Below the pieces are notes generated by a model, which saw only the letters and a list, made by a program, of their open reading frames with translations, was not told the origin of the DNA and ran no database searches. From NCBI RefSeq assembly GCF_000005505.3, contig NC_016131.3:8019501-8083500 (forward strand): a stretch of 64,000 nucleotides of DNA, written 5' to 3'. Both the position numbers and the translations under genes were made by a program. Of this stretch, positions 47,221 through 59,245 are shown piece by piece (the stretch's first letter is position 1; each line of letters opens with the position of its first letter). The DNA comes from Brachypodium distachyon (lineage: Eukaryota; Streptophyta; Magnoliopsida; Poales; Poaceae).

Positions 47221-47229
47221 TTGTTCCTG
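47221..47229. repeat. Right 9-bp target site duplication of the MULE
   Basis: TTGTTCCTG, identical to 38260-38268. Confidence 0.95.
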
Positions 47230-47656
47230 CAGTAGACCAATTTGCCACATCTTGCTACCCTTTTCAGGATGACCGACGGCATCCCTGAGACTCCGCGCAA
47301 AATACATGTGTTCCTCGTTCAGAATTCCTGAGAAACAAAATCCCTTAATTAGTTTAGGTTGTCACTTGCCACTAGGAACAGAGAAGGCGAATCAAACTGC
47401 GGTGAATACTTGCGTGTTTGATTAGAGTTGTATCTGTAATTAGGCCAAAATAGACAAGACAAAAATTTGTTAGGCCAGACACGAGGGCACAGTACGGTGT
47501 GGGTGGCCGAACCGGCCGTGGCGCCAAGGCTGGACGGGCTTCGTTCTAAGTCAAAGGTATTCATCTGAATATCAATTATTTTTGTCTAATAAGTAACAGG
47601 TATATATGGTGCATATTATGCATATAGAAGGGAAAAAAATAAGTCAAAATGATGAG

Positions 47657-47912
47657 TTTTTTTTAGGAAACACAGTACATACGCAAGCACTCACACACAC
47701 GCACGTTACACTCATCCCTATGAATGCACGCACGCACATCGTACCCCTATGAGCACCTCTCAGAGACTGAGCCACCGGCCGATCATCTTGAGATTGATGA
47801 AGTCACCACAGACGCCTTGTAGTTGATGGGTACGTCACTCCCACTGAAAGCACAACGCCGGATAAAGCCTGAAATAAATCCAGGAAATGCGAACGGGACA
47901 GGCTCAGTTCGC
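47657..47912 (-). mobile_element. SINE copy lacking most of its tRNA-like head
   Basis: Body shared with the SINE at 33607-33920 (GAGCACCT, GATGAAGTCACC, GGGTACGTCA, CACTGAAAG, AATCCAGG on the plus strand), with the same A-rich end and the same CTCAGTTC at the head end, but the A/B-box segment between is missing. The flanks GTCAAAATGATGAG (47643-47656) and GTCAAAATGACGAG (47913-47926) form a 14-bp target duplication with one mismatch, so the internal deletion predates or followed a genuine insertion. Confidence 0.8.
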
Positions 47913-48096
47913 GTCAAAATGACGAGGTATTGAAGCAATTTATCCCCAAAAGAAACTAAGGCCACCTCTTTGGCTCCCTCCTCCCTTGGCACAATGGCCC
48001 AATTCTCGAATGAATCCAATTTTATATGTCCAAAAACATGGTTTAAGGCCGTAAAAATATATTCTTTTTACACCTTGAAATTTTGAATGCTGACTC

Positions 48097-48825
48097 TCAA
48101 AATCTTAGGGCCGATGGCTTCGGCAGGATTTGTCGTTGCGTGTGAAAGGACATTTTGATCCCTAAGTGTTTTTCGATCTTCTTCCCCGACCGGACGATGA
48201 ACTCCGACTTCATCTGGTCGCGGGCGCGGAAAACCACCCCCGACGACATCGCCTTCGCGTTGTCGTTGCGCGGGTAAAAGTAATGGCGGAAGAGCCCCAC
48301 CGACGGCATGACCCCCACGAACGCCTCACAGAGGAACTGGAAGGTGGCGAGGAGGAAGAGCGAAGTGGGGTGGAGCTGCGCCACCCGCAACTGATAGGAC
48401 TCCATCAGCGCGTGGAGGAACAGAGAGAAAGGCGGCACCATGCCGCAGAGGAGGAAGCGCGCGAACACCCGGAAGTCATTATCCTGGTGTTCGACGCCCG
48501 TCAGGAAGATCCGCGTCTCCCCGTGCTCGTTGAAGTTGGAGGCGACGGCGTGCCGGAGCTTCCCCAGCGCCTCACCGTTGTAGCCGGGGCCGAAGAAGGC
48601 GACTGTGGCGCGCATCTCCCGCCTCCTCTGGTCCTTGGCGGCGGCTGCTTTGAGTGCCGCCTCGGTCTTGCTGGTCGCGGGCTTCTTCGAAGACTGGACC
48701 TCCTTCCCCTTCCTGGTGGTGGGGGCGCCATGGGGAGCGAGGGCGGAAGCTGGCAGGAGCGCAGGGATGCGAGATGCGGAAGAGGATGGAGGCGAAAGAG
48801 CAAAGTGTTGCTCCCCTGTTGGCAA
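48097..48825 (-). CDS. Transposase_28 (putative gypsy-type) domain protein, truncated
   Basis: A 242-codon open frame on the minus strand. Its middle reads FLLCGMVPPFSLFLHALMES, then LHPTSLFLLATFQFLCEAFV and GVMPSVGLFRHYFYPR, the pattern of a plant domain found next to gypsy-type elements. The N-terminus is Ser/Pro/Lys-rich low complexity. The frame ends soon after the domain at a non-conserved tail (PKPSALRF), whereas family members usually continue for several hundred residues, so it is cut short or fused to unrelated DNA. I see no reverse transcriptase or integrase in the neighbourhood. Its function is unknown in the family. Confidence 0.6.
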   Translation of the reverse strand: MPTGEQHFALSPPSSSASRIPALLPASALAPHGAPTTRKGKEVQSSKKPATSKTEAALKAAAAKDQRRREMRATVAFFGPGYNGEALGKLRHAVASNFNEHGETRIFLTGVEHQDNDFRVFARFLLCGMVPPFSLFLHALMESYQLRVAQLHPTSLFLLATFQFLCEAFVGVMPSVGLFRHYFYPRNDNAKAMSSGVVFRARDQMKSEFIVRSGKKIEKHLGIKMSFHTQRQILPKPSALRF

Positions 48826-48899
48826 CAGTGGAAGCTTTATGACGCCTGGTCGTTTGGTAACGGCCGGTTCCGTACCCTACGGGTGCGCGGGGATAACTC

Positions 48900-51600
48900 C
48901 TAATCACTGGGAGTAATGCGCGGAGTGGCCTTAACTACCCTATTTGGGGGGGGGAGTTAGGGCGGAAATCTCGTGCCCACTGCTCCGCTTTTAGCGGCGC
49001 CGTACACGGGGCAGCGAAGGGACGTAGGCCCGCAACTGATCAGGGGCCCACGTGTCGGTTAAGGGGGTCGCCCGGCAACCCACTAGAGGGAGACCCTTCC
49101 AGGAACAGGTGATGCCGGCCCACGCCCGGGGGCTACTGTCGCACCAGTGGACGCCGCCGCGCGCAATCCCCGCCGCCCCGTCTGCTCCGACCTTCCCGAA
49201 GCTCTGAGCCCGCGTCCCTATAAAGCTCTCCCCCTCCTCTTCTCTTTTCCCCTTCTCGCCCCCGCTCGCACGCCGCCAGGCCGCCCCAATTCCTCGCCGA
49301 AGTCCGACCGTGCCGCCGCCGCTTTCTCTCTCGCCGACGAAGTTCCGGTGAGCCTTCCTCGAAGCCGTCCCTCTCTCTCTTCTTCTCTCTCCCTTGCGGT
49401 CAAGGTGACGCGCTCCATTTTGTGTTTCGTGCCCTGCAGCGCCACCCCCGTCGACACAGAACCTCGCCGGAGCCCGCGACGCGCCACCGCCCGCCCGTCT
49501 TCGTCCTAGGCGCCGACCCCGCCGTCCCCGAGCGCCGCCGACCGCATCCCCGACCTCGCCGTGCCGTGCCGCGCGCACCCGTGCCCTCCCCGACGCTCGA
49601 AGTCCACCCGAACGCCGCCCGCCTCCACGCCCGAGCCGCGCCGCCGCCGGATTCCGTCGCCGGAACCCTAGACCTCGCCGGTGAGCTCCTCGATCAATCC
49701 CGTCCGTCCATCCGTCCTCAACGGCCCAGATTAGATTCTCCTTATCTCACTTAAACGAACCGGTATGCACCTATCAGGAGTCGCCACGTCTCACTGTGTA
49801 AATAAAATGAAAATCTAATTTTAATCCCCCGGAATAATTAAATGGCCTTTTTGCAGAAAAGCCCCTGTCTTTTCAAATGATCATAACTTTAAATCTGTTT
49901 GGTCAAATTTAGTGATCCACACCTTTTTGGAATCCTTAGGAAGTGTAGAATCTTTTGGCACTGTCCAATTTCAAATTTGAATATTTGAATCACATTCAAA
50001 TTACAGATTAGGGTTTTATGCCATTTAAATCATAACTAATTATTTAGAAGTTCTTTTTGAATGAAACCAGTGCCCAAAAATTTGTTTTATTGTCCTTTGT
50101 CCAATGGGACATAGAAATAAATATTTTGAATTAATTTATTTGGCTGATGCCAATAAAATCCCATTTTAGGGTTTAAACCCTAGCCATTGCAATTTGTTTA
50201 AAACCCTAATTACATGTGCTTAATTATCAATGCCTTGGACCAGTAAATCACCCGAATAAAACCAACCCACTCATGTCACATGTTTTGCATTGCATCATGG
50301 CATACATATTCTTTTGTCATGTTTGTATTGTGTGTTAATGTATGTGTATGTTTGCTTGATTGTATAGTTTTCCCGGGGAGCGAACCTTGCGATTGTGACG
50401 AATGTTTGAACGGCAACTGCTACCAAGGCAAGTTCATTTTGATCATATCCTATTACTGTTTGTTTTTAAAATACTTATGCATTAGAGTTGTTTGTAGAAA
50501 TGCATTGATAGGACTATTACTCGTACTTATGCTAGCTATGATTGACCTACTAGCTATAGGGTTACCTTTGCCATGAATCCTCCACCAATAGCCATCATGA
50601 TTAGTTTTTGCTTAGCCCTGCTATGTGAGTAAACGTGGGAGGGAATCTCAATTCATTGTGAAATGATGATGTGGAGTAATTTTGGAAACTTGGCAAAAAC
50701 AACCCTAATGAACCATCCTGAGTGGGCTGCTTTGAGTTTTCGGATGTCGTGACGTTAGGTCCATTTCTATGGGGCCCGCTGAGTCATCTCTCCGTGTGAT
50801 TCAGGAGCGTCCATGGTCGTCTCCCCGTGCGATTCGGGGAGCGCTTGCGTCACAATGTGGGATGCCACCCGGGGTAATCAGAGACTGGACTAGTTTCCTG
50901 TTTAGTAGGTTCCAGTACAACCACATGGTATTATGGCTCTGCCAGGATGGATGTAAGAAATATGAACCTGGATCCGAGGTGACATCGGTATGTAGCAGTG
51001 TAGGTTGGAATGCGTCCCTCAGGTGGTTTGGGGGAATATGTTCTGAAAATTCCTGTAATCGATGCCGTTGCTACTCCACCTGGAGGACAGCAAGGGATTA
51101 ACACGTCGATTTCTTGTGGGTAAAGTGTACCACCTCTCGAGAGTGTCAAACTAAGTACTTAGCCGTGTCCCCGGTTACGGACAATTATGAGCAACTGGAT
51201 ATTGGGGTTGTAAGGAAGGTCTCACTCATTCCAACTTCTTAAATAAAATTAATGATTTGAACAGGGTAGGGGCACTTGATGTAATCCACTCAATGTGCTC
51301 TAGGTTAATAGGAGCATGGGTGTTTTTACCCCGTGTCCATAGTTAACAATATTGTAACATTCACTTGTAGTAAGATAAACTATGTTTTGCTACCACGCCA
51401 TAAAGCCTGAACCCCACTATACCTCAATTGCATATACTTGGTAGGATCTGTTATAACTTCCAGGTGAGCTTACCAATACATTCAAATGTATTGACCACGT
51501 AGTGGCTGCAATTAATAATGCCGGTGAAACTGACGAAGAGTGAGGTTCGTCGATATTCTTTGGGTCATGTGCTTACATTCCAACATGCTCTCTCCTCTGG
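48900..51600 (+). mobile_element. LTR- or leader-like DNA of a retrotransposon
   Basis: A GC-rich promoter-like block has TATAAA at 49219-49224 followed by a C/T-rich leader. Then come AT-rich non-coding DNA with GGGTTTAAACCCTA-type phrases (50168-50185), a short GSEPCDCDECLNGNCYQGK-encoding piece at 50370-50430, and CGGGGAGCG repeats near 50815-50850. No long open frame exists on either strand. The make-up resembles grass gypsy LTR and leader DNA, but I found no paired LTR in the window, no TG...CA ends and no primer-binding site. Confidence 0.35.
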
Positions 51601-51779
51601 GAGTAGATGAGGCCCATTTGCTCTACCTTTCCGCTGCAGCTTTATGATACAATGTTATCATGGTTTTGAACATTATTTGTTTATGCTGGCCTAAGAGGTC
51701 ATGCAAATTTGTAAGTACAATTAGTTCTGGATGATACGATGTAATAAAGTACTTTTGACATTTGTATCTTGGTATTACA

Positions 51780-52265
51780 TCTTGAACTGCGTGTTCTAGT
51801 GAGTCGATCCAGGGACTAGCACAAATAAGCATAGAGATCGAACTCTAGTAAGAGGGAGGATCGCTTCAAGGAAGCCACTAGTGGAACTCACCTCACCTTT
51901 GTGTTGTCGTGAGAGCTCATCCCACCTTTGTGGTGTGGTGAGTTGGAGAATAGAGTGAGCCTTTGTGACGCCTCTACCTTTGTGGTAGAGCACTCCTCCA
52001 AACAGAGACGTACACCGACCCCAATAGGTGGAACTCCGGTGAAATCTTCGTCTCTCCGTGTGGTATCATTCTTGCTCCTTTACTTACTCGCAAAGCTTAA
52101 TTGTTTATCTTGTGCTTCGACTAGTGCTTCGGCTATCGCATCATACTAGAGGTGTTCACATTTAGACGTTTTAGTGAACCCTTGTATTGATGCATGTATC
52201 CTTAAAAGTGAAAAGAAAAAGTAAAATTGTTAATCGCCTATTCACACCCCTCTAGTCGACCATAC
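51780..52265 (+). mobile_element. Probable LTR retrotransposon end fragment
   Basis: Contains CACCTTTGTG repeats and ends with AATCGCCTATTCACACCCCTCTAG, split here as AATCGCCTATTCAC and ACCCCTCTAG, a phrase common at the inner end of Copia-type LTRs in grasses. The usual primer-binding GGTATCAGAGC is not present after it. Confidence 0.4.
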
Positions 52266-52269
52266 CGAT

Positions 52270-54588
52270 CTTTCGGCGTGTACTATGTCCAATTAGTACA
52301 TGGGAAGGAGCGCCATAATCATGCCTCTGGAGTAGGCGAGATTGCCGAACCTCATTAAAATCTTCGTGTCGTTATTGTAATTACTTGTCCCGGCATGATT
52401 GATGTACGCCCACGAGGATACCCCCATGCAGTAAATAGTTTTTTCAATATTTTTGTTAATTTCCTCAGATCATTGCTACAAATTCAGAAAATTAGTAATC
52501 ATGATTAGACATGGTTCCATCGGAGAAACAACTAAATTCTTAAGAAATGGCCAAACGGCCGATTTCACTCGCTCTTCTCTCTCAGTCCACGTGGAGGAGG
52601 ACCGTTGGATTCTGCTCCGAGATCCGTGTTGTTTGGTGTGTTTAGTTTGTTTGTTGTGACCAGGAGTTGTGATTTTTTTTTTGAGAGCAAGGCGTTGTGG
52701 GATGTGCATGTTTTTTCTGTTGTGGGCTCGTGGGCATCTGAGCATAGCCGGCCCATGGACTTGTTTGTATTTAGAGCCTGTTAGTTTTTGTGTATTTAGT
52801 TTACTGACGTGGTGGTCTAGCCATCCAGCGTCTAGCTGCCAAAAAGAAGCACATTGTGGCCAATCGTTTCATCTCTCGGGAGCTTCAAGGAAATGCTAGC
52901 CTTTTTCCCTTTCCTTTCTAAATCATTTAATATATTTACTAAATGCTACAATAATTTTATAATTGCATAAATTTTCACCTGCAATTTTTAAAATTTGATT
53001 GTTATTATTTTTGTTGCTTTTTTTCTTTTCTCCGTGGTGTTGGATGTGCTGTGCAAGTGTGCTTTCGTCAGGATTGATCATTTTTCAAATTTTAAGTTCT
53101 GAGCACCGTTTTAAAATTGTGATTTCAAACTCCGAAATGCTTTTGAAATTTCGAGTCTTTAGCACCACTTTAAAATTGTGATGTCAAACTCAAAAATGCT
53201 TTTTTTTTATCTCAAACTCCGAAAAATGTGCATGTGGTGCAAGTGTATACGGAAAGCTTTTTGTTGTAATCTCAAACCCTCTCACACGCACGCACCCGCA
53301 TGTACCGAGCTAGCCGGTCGACCGAGAAATATGATTTTCTCCGTCGACTGAGGCACGGCCAGACCCAACAAACAAATATACGTTCACTCCAAGAGACGTG
53401 CATTATTTGGCGCGCAAGAACACATCCCCGGCTCCTATGCAGGCCACCTAGGTTGCCATCCATCCGGCTGAACGGACAACGACGTCCCCGTCCGTACGAC
53501 GGGCCCTGGTTGGCAGGCTCACGGTCGCTGTGGTAGCTCCACTACATGCACTGATGCACCCAGCCGGCACACTCCCCGTGCATGTGTTGCACGGCCTCTT
53601 AAAAGTCCAAATCCACAGCCGGATAATACGCGCGCGGGCGCTGTCACCTGACGTACGTACGCGCGCTCTCGACCCCTCCTTGCTTAGGCACTAAGCATGC
53701 GGCCGCTTGCGCAAATCAATCCACAAGCTACAGCCTACGGGGTGCCCAGCGACGCCAAGTGCTCGACACGGAGAGGCCAGGAGACTCGCAACTTGCTTGC
53801 CGGCCGGCTGGTGCGCTCGGCCGTCACTTGCCTCGCCGCGCAAAGCGGTGCATTATTACGCGCGCCCCGGCCCAGGCCCAATGGCGCCGACCCCGCGCGC
53901 GCGGGGGTTGGTCTCCTTCCTTCCTTCCATCCATCACGTCGCTTTGCTCTTTCGCCTCGGTCCAAACCAACCAACCAACCAACCGATTGCATGAGCCCCT
54001 GCTGCGCGCGCGCCTCTCGCTCTCCTCGATCTTCCTCCTCTCAAAGAGAGATCAACGCGTACAGGGAAAAGGTGAACTTTGAGAATTATGTGGAAAAGCC
54101 CGTCCGGCTCTCAGCCTCTGAGGGGCTGCGTGCAATGTGTGGAGGAGCCAATGTATGCAGCAAAGCCAAAGGGTGGTGCACGACAGCACGAGCACGAACA
54201 CGGCATGCGTATCCCCACGGGATCTGCTTGCGGTCGCTGGCTGCTTTTCCTGAGTCTTTCCAGAGCACAACGGAGCGGTGTGACTCGTGAGAAGCTAGGG
54301 TGTGCATCGGTGTCCCTGCACGCCTCGCTCTCATGGGCCGTGGTCAATGCCACAAAGCTAGCCCCCTTGACAAATGCATTCGTTCGTAGCGCGTTCGATC
54401 GATGTGCAGTACGTGGTGGGGGACGGTGCCTCAGTGCCTTCAGTGGGCTCTGCAGTGTAGTGTACATCCTCTAAAATGCAAATTTCAGAAGGATGGTGGC
54501 TGTGCGCCACATGCTCTGAGCCGTCCGTTCTTGAGATCGGCGGCCTAGAAAAGATCCGATCGAGCCGGAGATTGCGACTCTATACACG
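52270..54588. other. Intergenic stretch, no supported gene
   Basis: Open frames at 53697-54290 are GC-rich and compositionally biased and match nothing. A roughly 75-bp repeat is present two to three times at 53095-53225 (GCACCNNTTTAAAATTGTGA, then TCAAACTC and AAATGCTTTT). Confidence 0.4.
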
Positions 54589-54590
54589 TA

Positions 54591-54708
54591 TTCTTCCGTC
54601 CAACAAAGGTGTCTCAACTTTGACTAAATTACATCTATACATTAAATCATGTTTAGATACATTTAAATTTTAACAAATTTGAAACATTTTTTATTTGACG
54701 AAGAGAGT
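54591..54708. mobile_element. Stowaway MITE, diverged
   Basis: A 118-bp hairpin from TTCTTCCGTCCAACAAAGG to TTTATTTGACGAAGAGAG, flanked by TA. It is related to the copy at 15045-15168. Confidence 0.75.
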
Positions 54709-54710
54709 AC

Positions 54711-55439
54711 ACGAACCTGTACATGCATGGTTCTTAGCTCCCCTGAAATCTCTACCTACATACACACGCGGCAAAAGTGCAAATCTGCAGCCGATCTATC
54801 TCGATCCGGAGGCATGTGCAACGCATGGCGATGGGGCTCACGCACACACGTCCCCTGGCCTGGGTGCTTTGCTGAGATCAGTGTCTTGGCAGCTGCCGCG
54901 AGATGCAGCCGGGGTCTTCTTGGTTGGGAGCGTCCTGCGTGGCTTTAGGTGCAGCTGGGGCCCCGCGGAGATTCGTGCTCGTACCAGACATCCACGGCCA
55001 CGTGCGGTGGACATATATAATGGCAGCGAATGTAGATTCACGAGGGGGATCCTCCTGACTGCCATGGCTTGTCAGTTCATGAGCCTGTCGGTCGGTCGGT
55101 CGATCGGTTCGATCACGCGATCCTTAGTACTAGTGCGGTTGCATCTAGCTAAGGGTCAGTACGGAGTACCCCACTAATACCTGTTACTATGTAGTAGTAC
55201 AACTGTGAGGCAGCGAGATCCTTATCCGAAATCTTACTACCAGTCGCGTCCAAGGTAAAGAAAAAATTAAGGTAAAACAGGGTTCAGGCATTTGGACCGT
55301 ACGTTTCCCTTGTGTTTTCAGCATCACCGGTCGGAGATCGGCCGGAAGTCAGGTAGCCATTCGATCGGTGTACCGATTGTTGATCACAAAGGATGACACG
55401 TTCATGTTTGAGGAGACACATTGCCGGTCTAAATTAAAA
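54711..55439. other. Intergenic stretch, nothing recognised
   Basis: Short overlapping open frames on both strands, none recognisable. Confidence 0.4.
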
Positions 55440-55552
55440 GTCCCTCCATTTCATAATTCTTGTCACAAATTTGCGCAAATATAGATATATCTATTTCCAA
55501 AAAGTGTCTAAATACATGTAATATTTCTATAAAAATTATGGAACGGAGTGAG
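55440..55552. mobile_element. Stowaway MITE
   Basis: A 113-bp hairpin of the AATTCTTGTC subfamily: GTCCCTCCATTTCATAATTC to ATTATGGAACGGAGTGAG. TA follows on the right; the left flank is not TA. Confidence 0.85.
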
Positions 55553-55554
55553 TA

Positions 55555-56358
55555 TTTGCCGAGCCGTTTATGGCAAGACAGGATGAGAGCAAGTAACGTT
55601 GATCTAGAACCAATCGTGTGTTCATCACAGACGTACTGCAGCATGCATGGCCCAAACAAAACGACAACGAGCAACAGGCAAGCAAAGTTAATTATGCTCG
55701 AGACCCCATTTTGGCACACGAATTGAATAAAGGTGCTTGTTAGGTTTGTTAAATCGGTCCTTTCCTGCAAAAGCTCGTCGGCCTATGCTTCGATCATCTC
55801 TCTATTGCACCTAGTGAAAGCCGATCCACATGCAGGAAGAAACTGCCAAGGAAAAACAGTTAATTAACACGAGTCTTTCCAAATTCCAATCATGTGCAGA
55901 GAAAGACCAGTTCGATCTCGTCATGTTTGTATGTGCACCATGCTTGTGTACGCAGTATGCATAAGCTAAAGAGTGCGCCACCTAAAGTTAGATTCAGTGG
56001 ATATAAACACGCAATCATTTTGCTACTTTCAGCTGTTCCAGAGAGGAGTCAGAGACCAAATTAAAGTTGTTGCCATGACGCCTTCGCTCATTTCCCCCTT
56101 TCGGGTTTTGTAAGCGGGCAAATGGAGTGTGTGTGTGTGTGGTCTTTGGGTCTTCAGTACCTAATTTGTGATATCACCGAACCTATCCGAATACTCACAC
56201 AGGAACTTCGCACACAATTATTTAGTCTCCCAGTTGAGATTAACTATACACCATCATGCCACTTATATACTTGGCTTCATCCATTGATAGCAACATGTCT
56301 CTGTTGCAACGTAGCATGGCGTCACTCAACTGTATATATGGCAATATCATCTTTCAAA
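55555..56358. other. Intergenic stretch, nothing recognised
   Basis: Contains a short TG simple repeat at 56128-56141 and no supported gene. Confidence 0.4.
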
Positions 56359-56360
56359 TA

Positions 56361-56473
56361 CTCCGTCCCTTTCATAATTCTTGTCTCAAATTTGCTCAAA
56401 AATGAATGTATCTGTTTCTAAAAAATGTCTAGATACATGTAAGATTTCGACAAGAATTATGGAACGGAGGTAG
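56361..56473. mobile_element. Stowaway MITE
   Basis: A 113-bp hairpin from CTCCGTCCCTTTCATAATTC to ATTATGGAACGGAGGTAG, flanked by TA on both sides. Confidence 0.88.
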
Positions 56474-56475
56474 TA

Positions 56476-58930
56476 CTCCTTAAGTATATTTTCAAAAGAA
56501 GCATAAATCCGCCCTATGAGTCCAGAGTTAATCCGAGTTCCGAGACATGCGTAAAAACGTGTACGTACGACCGGTCGTCAACATCCGATCGGGTCCCGGG
56601 TTCATCGTATTGACCGTACGCCCAAACTGATCTAACTGCTCTATTAGAAAACAGCTAGTAGTAGTGGATTTGATTTGATGATCGTGGCTTTTTGACTACA
56701 TCATCATTATTAACATGTCAAGATGTGTCGCACTAAACGAAGACACCGTCAAAACACAAGTTATGTTGCACGCACTGGCTGCACACCAGCTTTCCAACCT
56801 AAGGATATCATTATCATGCCCTCTTCTTCAAAGATTTTCTCCATCACGATTCACGCATGCACCGACTGACTCTCACGTTTGAAGAAACCGTTCCGGTTGC
56901 AGATTTGACGTTATGATGGAACTTTACACCGTATTGCATGCCTCTTTAGTCTTTTCCCCGGACGTCTAGATTAGCGACTTCTCATCACTCGATCACTAAA
57001 TATCGTGTTAATTAAAGAAACCAGGCCATTATTCGAACATGTACAAGAATATACTACTCCGTATAACCAAAGGTGGTGCGTGGTACTGCTACCATCCATG
57101 TACCTATCGCATACGCGATGACTACAGTTGTACTACTTCGTAGTGCTATTCCAGATGCCCTTCAGCAAGAGGCCTGCGTCGACATCACAGGGAAAGTTTC
57201 TCCTCGGCATTGGCCGGCTGTACTACCGACTCCTAGGGGCTTTAGCCACCTCGGGTCCCGGCGCATGGACTTCCCTTCGAATTATGCAGACATGGACCAC
57301 GTACGGACCACACCAGCTTGCTTTAGGATAGATCACGGTAGATTTGATTACGTACGTCTGGACGCCGGGTGGGTCTCACGTCGTCCCCCAAATCTCGTTC
57401 AATCGACGAGCTGCAGGTGGGCAAAGCTTTCCCCCACTCGCGACGGCCGGTGGTATCAAGAACCGTCCGATCGGAATCCGGCGGCTGATATCGCAGCAGA
57501 GGTATGGTGGAAGCGGAGACAGACCAACGAAAGCGCCTGCCGTCGTACGCTTGTACTCGTGGTACAATATCACTCTCCTGAGATCTCTGTCGACTGTCGC
57601 TGATCTAAAGCGAGGGGCGCGGGAAGAAAGAAGCAGATTTGCATAGCAGGCTGGCGAGAGAAATTTACTCCGTCCCTTCTCCCTCCGTTCCTCGGTACTC
57701 CAGAGCTGTTTTAGTTCAGCGACAAGTATTTAGAAACGGAAGGAGTAGCACCGTAATAATTCGTAACGCGTCGGCAGCTACGCAAATAAAAGCCCGCGTC
57801 TCGATCGTAATGAGACACAAGGGTGTGTGGCACTGTGGCCCGGCCGGCCATTCGGATTTTGCACACCGGCATGCAAGATGGTGTCTTTAAGCCAGGTGAA
57901 ACGCTTGTTTGGTGACGGTGCGTTCAGCGTTCTTCGCGGGTTTTTTCCTTCTTTAGCAAAGCATGCAAACAGGGTTGGCCGTTTGGAACCCCTTTTTGAT
58001 GTACATGTACGTAGTGGGCCTATCGTGACATCGGAGAAAATTCAACGGAACAATTCGTTTCTCTTTTCGAGTTAGGTTCTAGCTTTGCGTTATGCCAAAA
58101 AAGAGAGACTCAATGGCAGATTGCGCTTAGTTAATCAAAAGTTTACCGGAAATACCTCAGCTTCCATCCTAGCAGAGAAAATAATCCAAACTAACATGTC
58201 AAATCCAAGCTACGGAGAAGCAAGCTTTGGTCGCCGAGGTGGTGTCTTGTCCATCTTAGATCAAACCAGAAAAACAAATTAAACGTACGTACGCGCGCGC
58301 GGGCGGGCATCTCCGCTTAGGCAGAACAATTTCCGTTTCGGGCGCCAACAAATGGCAGTGGGCGAGCTCCGCGCCGCCGCCGGGCGCGGGCGGCCACATA
58401 ATTAAAACGGGAGCGAATTCTTTTCGTTTTCTTCTGGTTGTAGCCTTGTAGGGGGCGGTGCGAGGAGGGGCATCCGATCTCCTTCTGGCGCGCAGGCGCA
58501 GATTCCGTGCCGACGCGGTGCCCATCGATCCCACTGAAAACCGAACCCAGCGAATCCGACGCCCTCTTTTTTTTTTTTTTTTTTTTTTTTTTGCCTTCTC
58601 TCACTCGCGACCGCGCCTCGCTGTCACCGCGTCCGCATGGCCCGTCTGCTGGATGCGCCTTGGGCCGCCGGATCGGACGGCCACGCGCCGTTTCGTCGTA
58701 GAGGCGTTCTCCCTCTCCCCTCGCGGGGTTCCTCCACCTCGTTCAGCCCAGGTGTCTCGATCGTCCGTTGAAAAGTCGTTGGGTCCACCAGGGCGAGGGA
58801 TTGGTCCTTTTCACAGGAAAGACGCTACAGCGGCGAGGAGGTCCCATACCCCATCTGTGCCCTGTCACGAAAAAAATATAAGCAAAATATACTCAATAAT
58901 TATATTCCTGGATTTTAAAAGAAAGTACGT
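56476..58930. other. Intergenic stretch, no supported gene
   Basis: An open frame of 176 codons (57073-57603, plus strand) has no family match and no plausible promoter. Positions 57680-57747 hold a short Stowaway-like hairpin. A run of about 26 T lies at 58567-58592. The GC-rich block 58280-58800 looks island-like but has no recognisable product on either strand. Confidence 0.4.
57680..57747. mobile_element. Very short Stowaway-like hairpin
   Basis: CCCTCCGTTCCTCGGTACTC at the left and ATTTAGAAACGGAAGGAG at the right, with TA after the right end. It is an internally deleted copy. Confidence 0.6.
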
Positions 58931-59038
58931 TCTCCGTTCCATAATTCTTGTCATCGTTTTAGTACAAATTTGAACTAAAACAACGACAAGATTTTTTTTC
59001 TAAAATATACAACGACAAGAATTATGAGACAGAGGAAG
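58931..59038. mobile_element. Stowaway MITE
   Basis: A 108-bp element with ends TTCTCCGTTCCATAATTCTT and AAGAATTATGAGACAGAGGA, plus an internal second pair of GTCATCGTTTTAG and CTAAAACAACGAC, so a smaller hairpin is nested inside the larger. Confidence 0.8.
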
Positions 59039-59245
59039 TAATTGTTTCACAAAAAAAGTTTAAATTTCAGTCGACGTTGGATAAAGACTTGATTGTCACA
59101 TCTACTCACTCTTTTCTCATATGTTGCCGTCGGATTAAGATCCGATGGCCAATCTCGTCGACTGATATCTAACTAAAAAACGAGCATTCGCCGTCAGATT
59201 AAGATTGACATTCCTGGCACCTTCGATCTGGAATTCATGTTGCCA

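Noticed and set aside
48166..48903. 245-codon plus-strand frame at 48.2-48.9 kb
   Set aside because: Opposite the Transposase_28-type frame, which has the recognisable motifs.
53697..54290. 197-codon plus-strand frame
   Set aside because: Biased composition (Arg/Ala/Ser), no domain, several competing frames in the same DNA.
57073..57603. 176-codon plus-strand frame
   Set aside because: No known motif or gene structure around it; likely chance.
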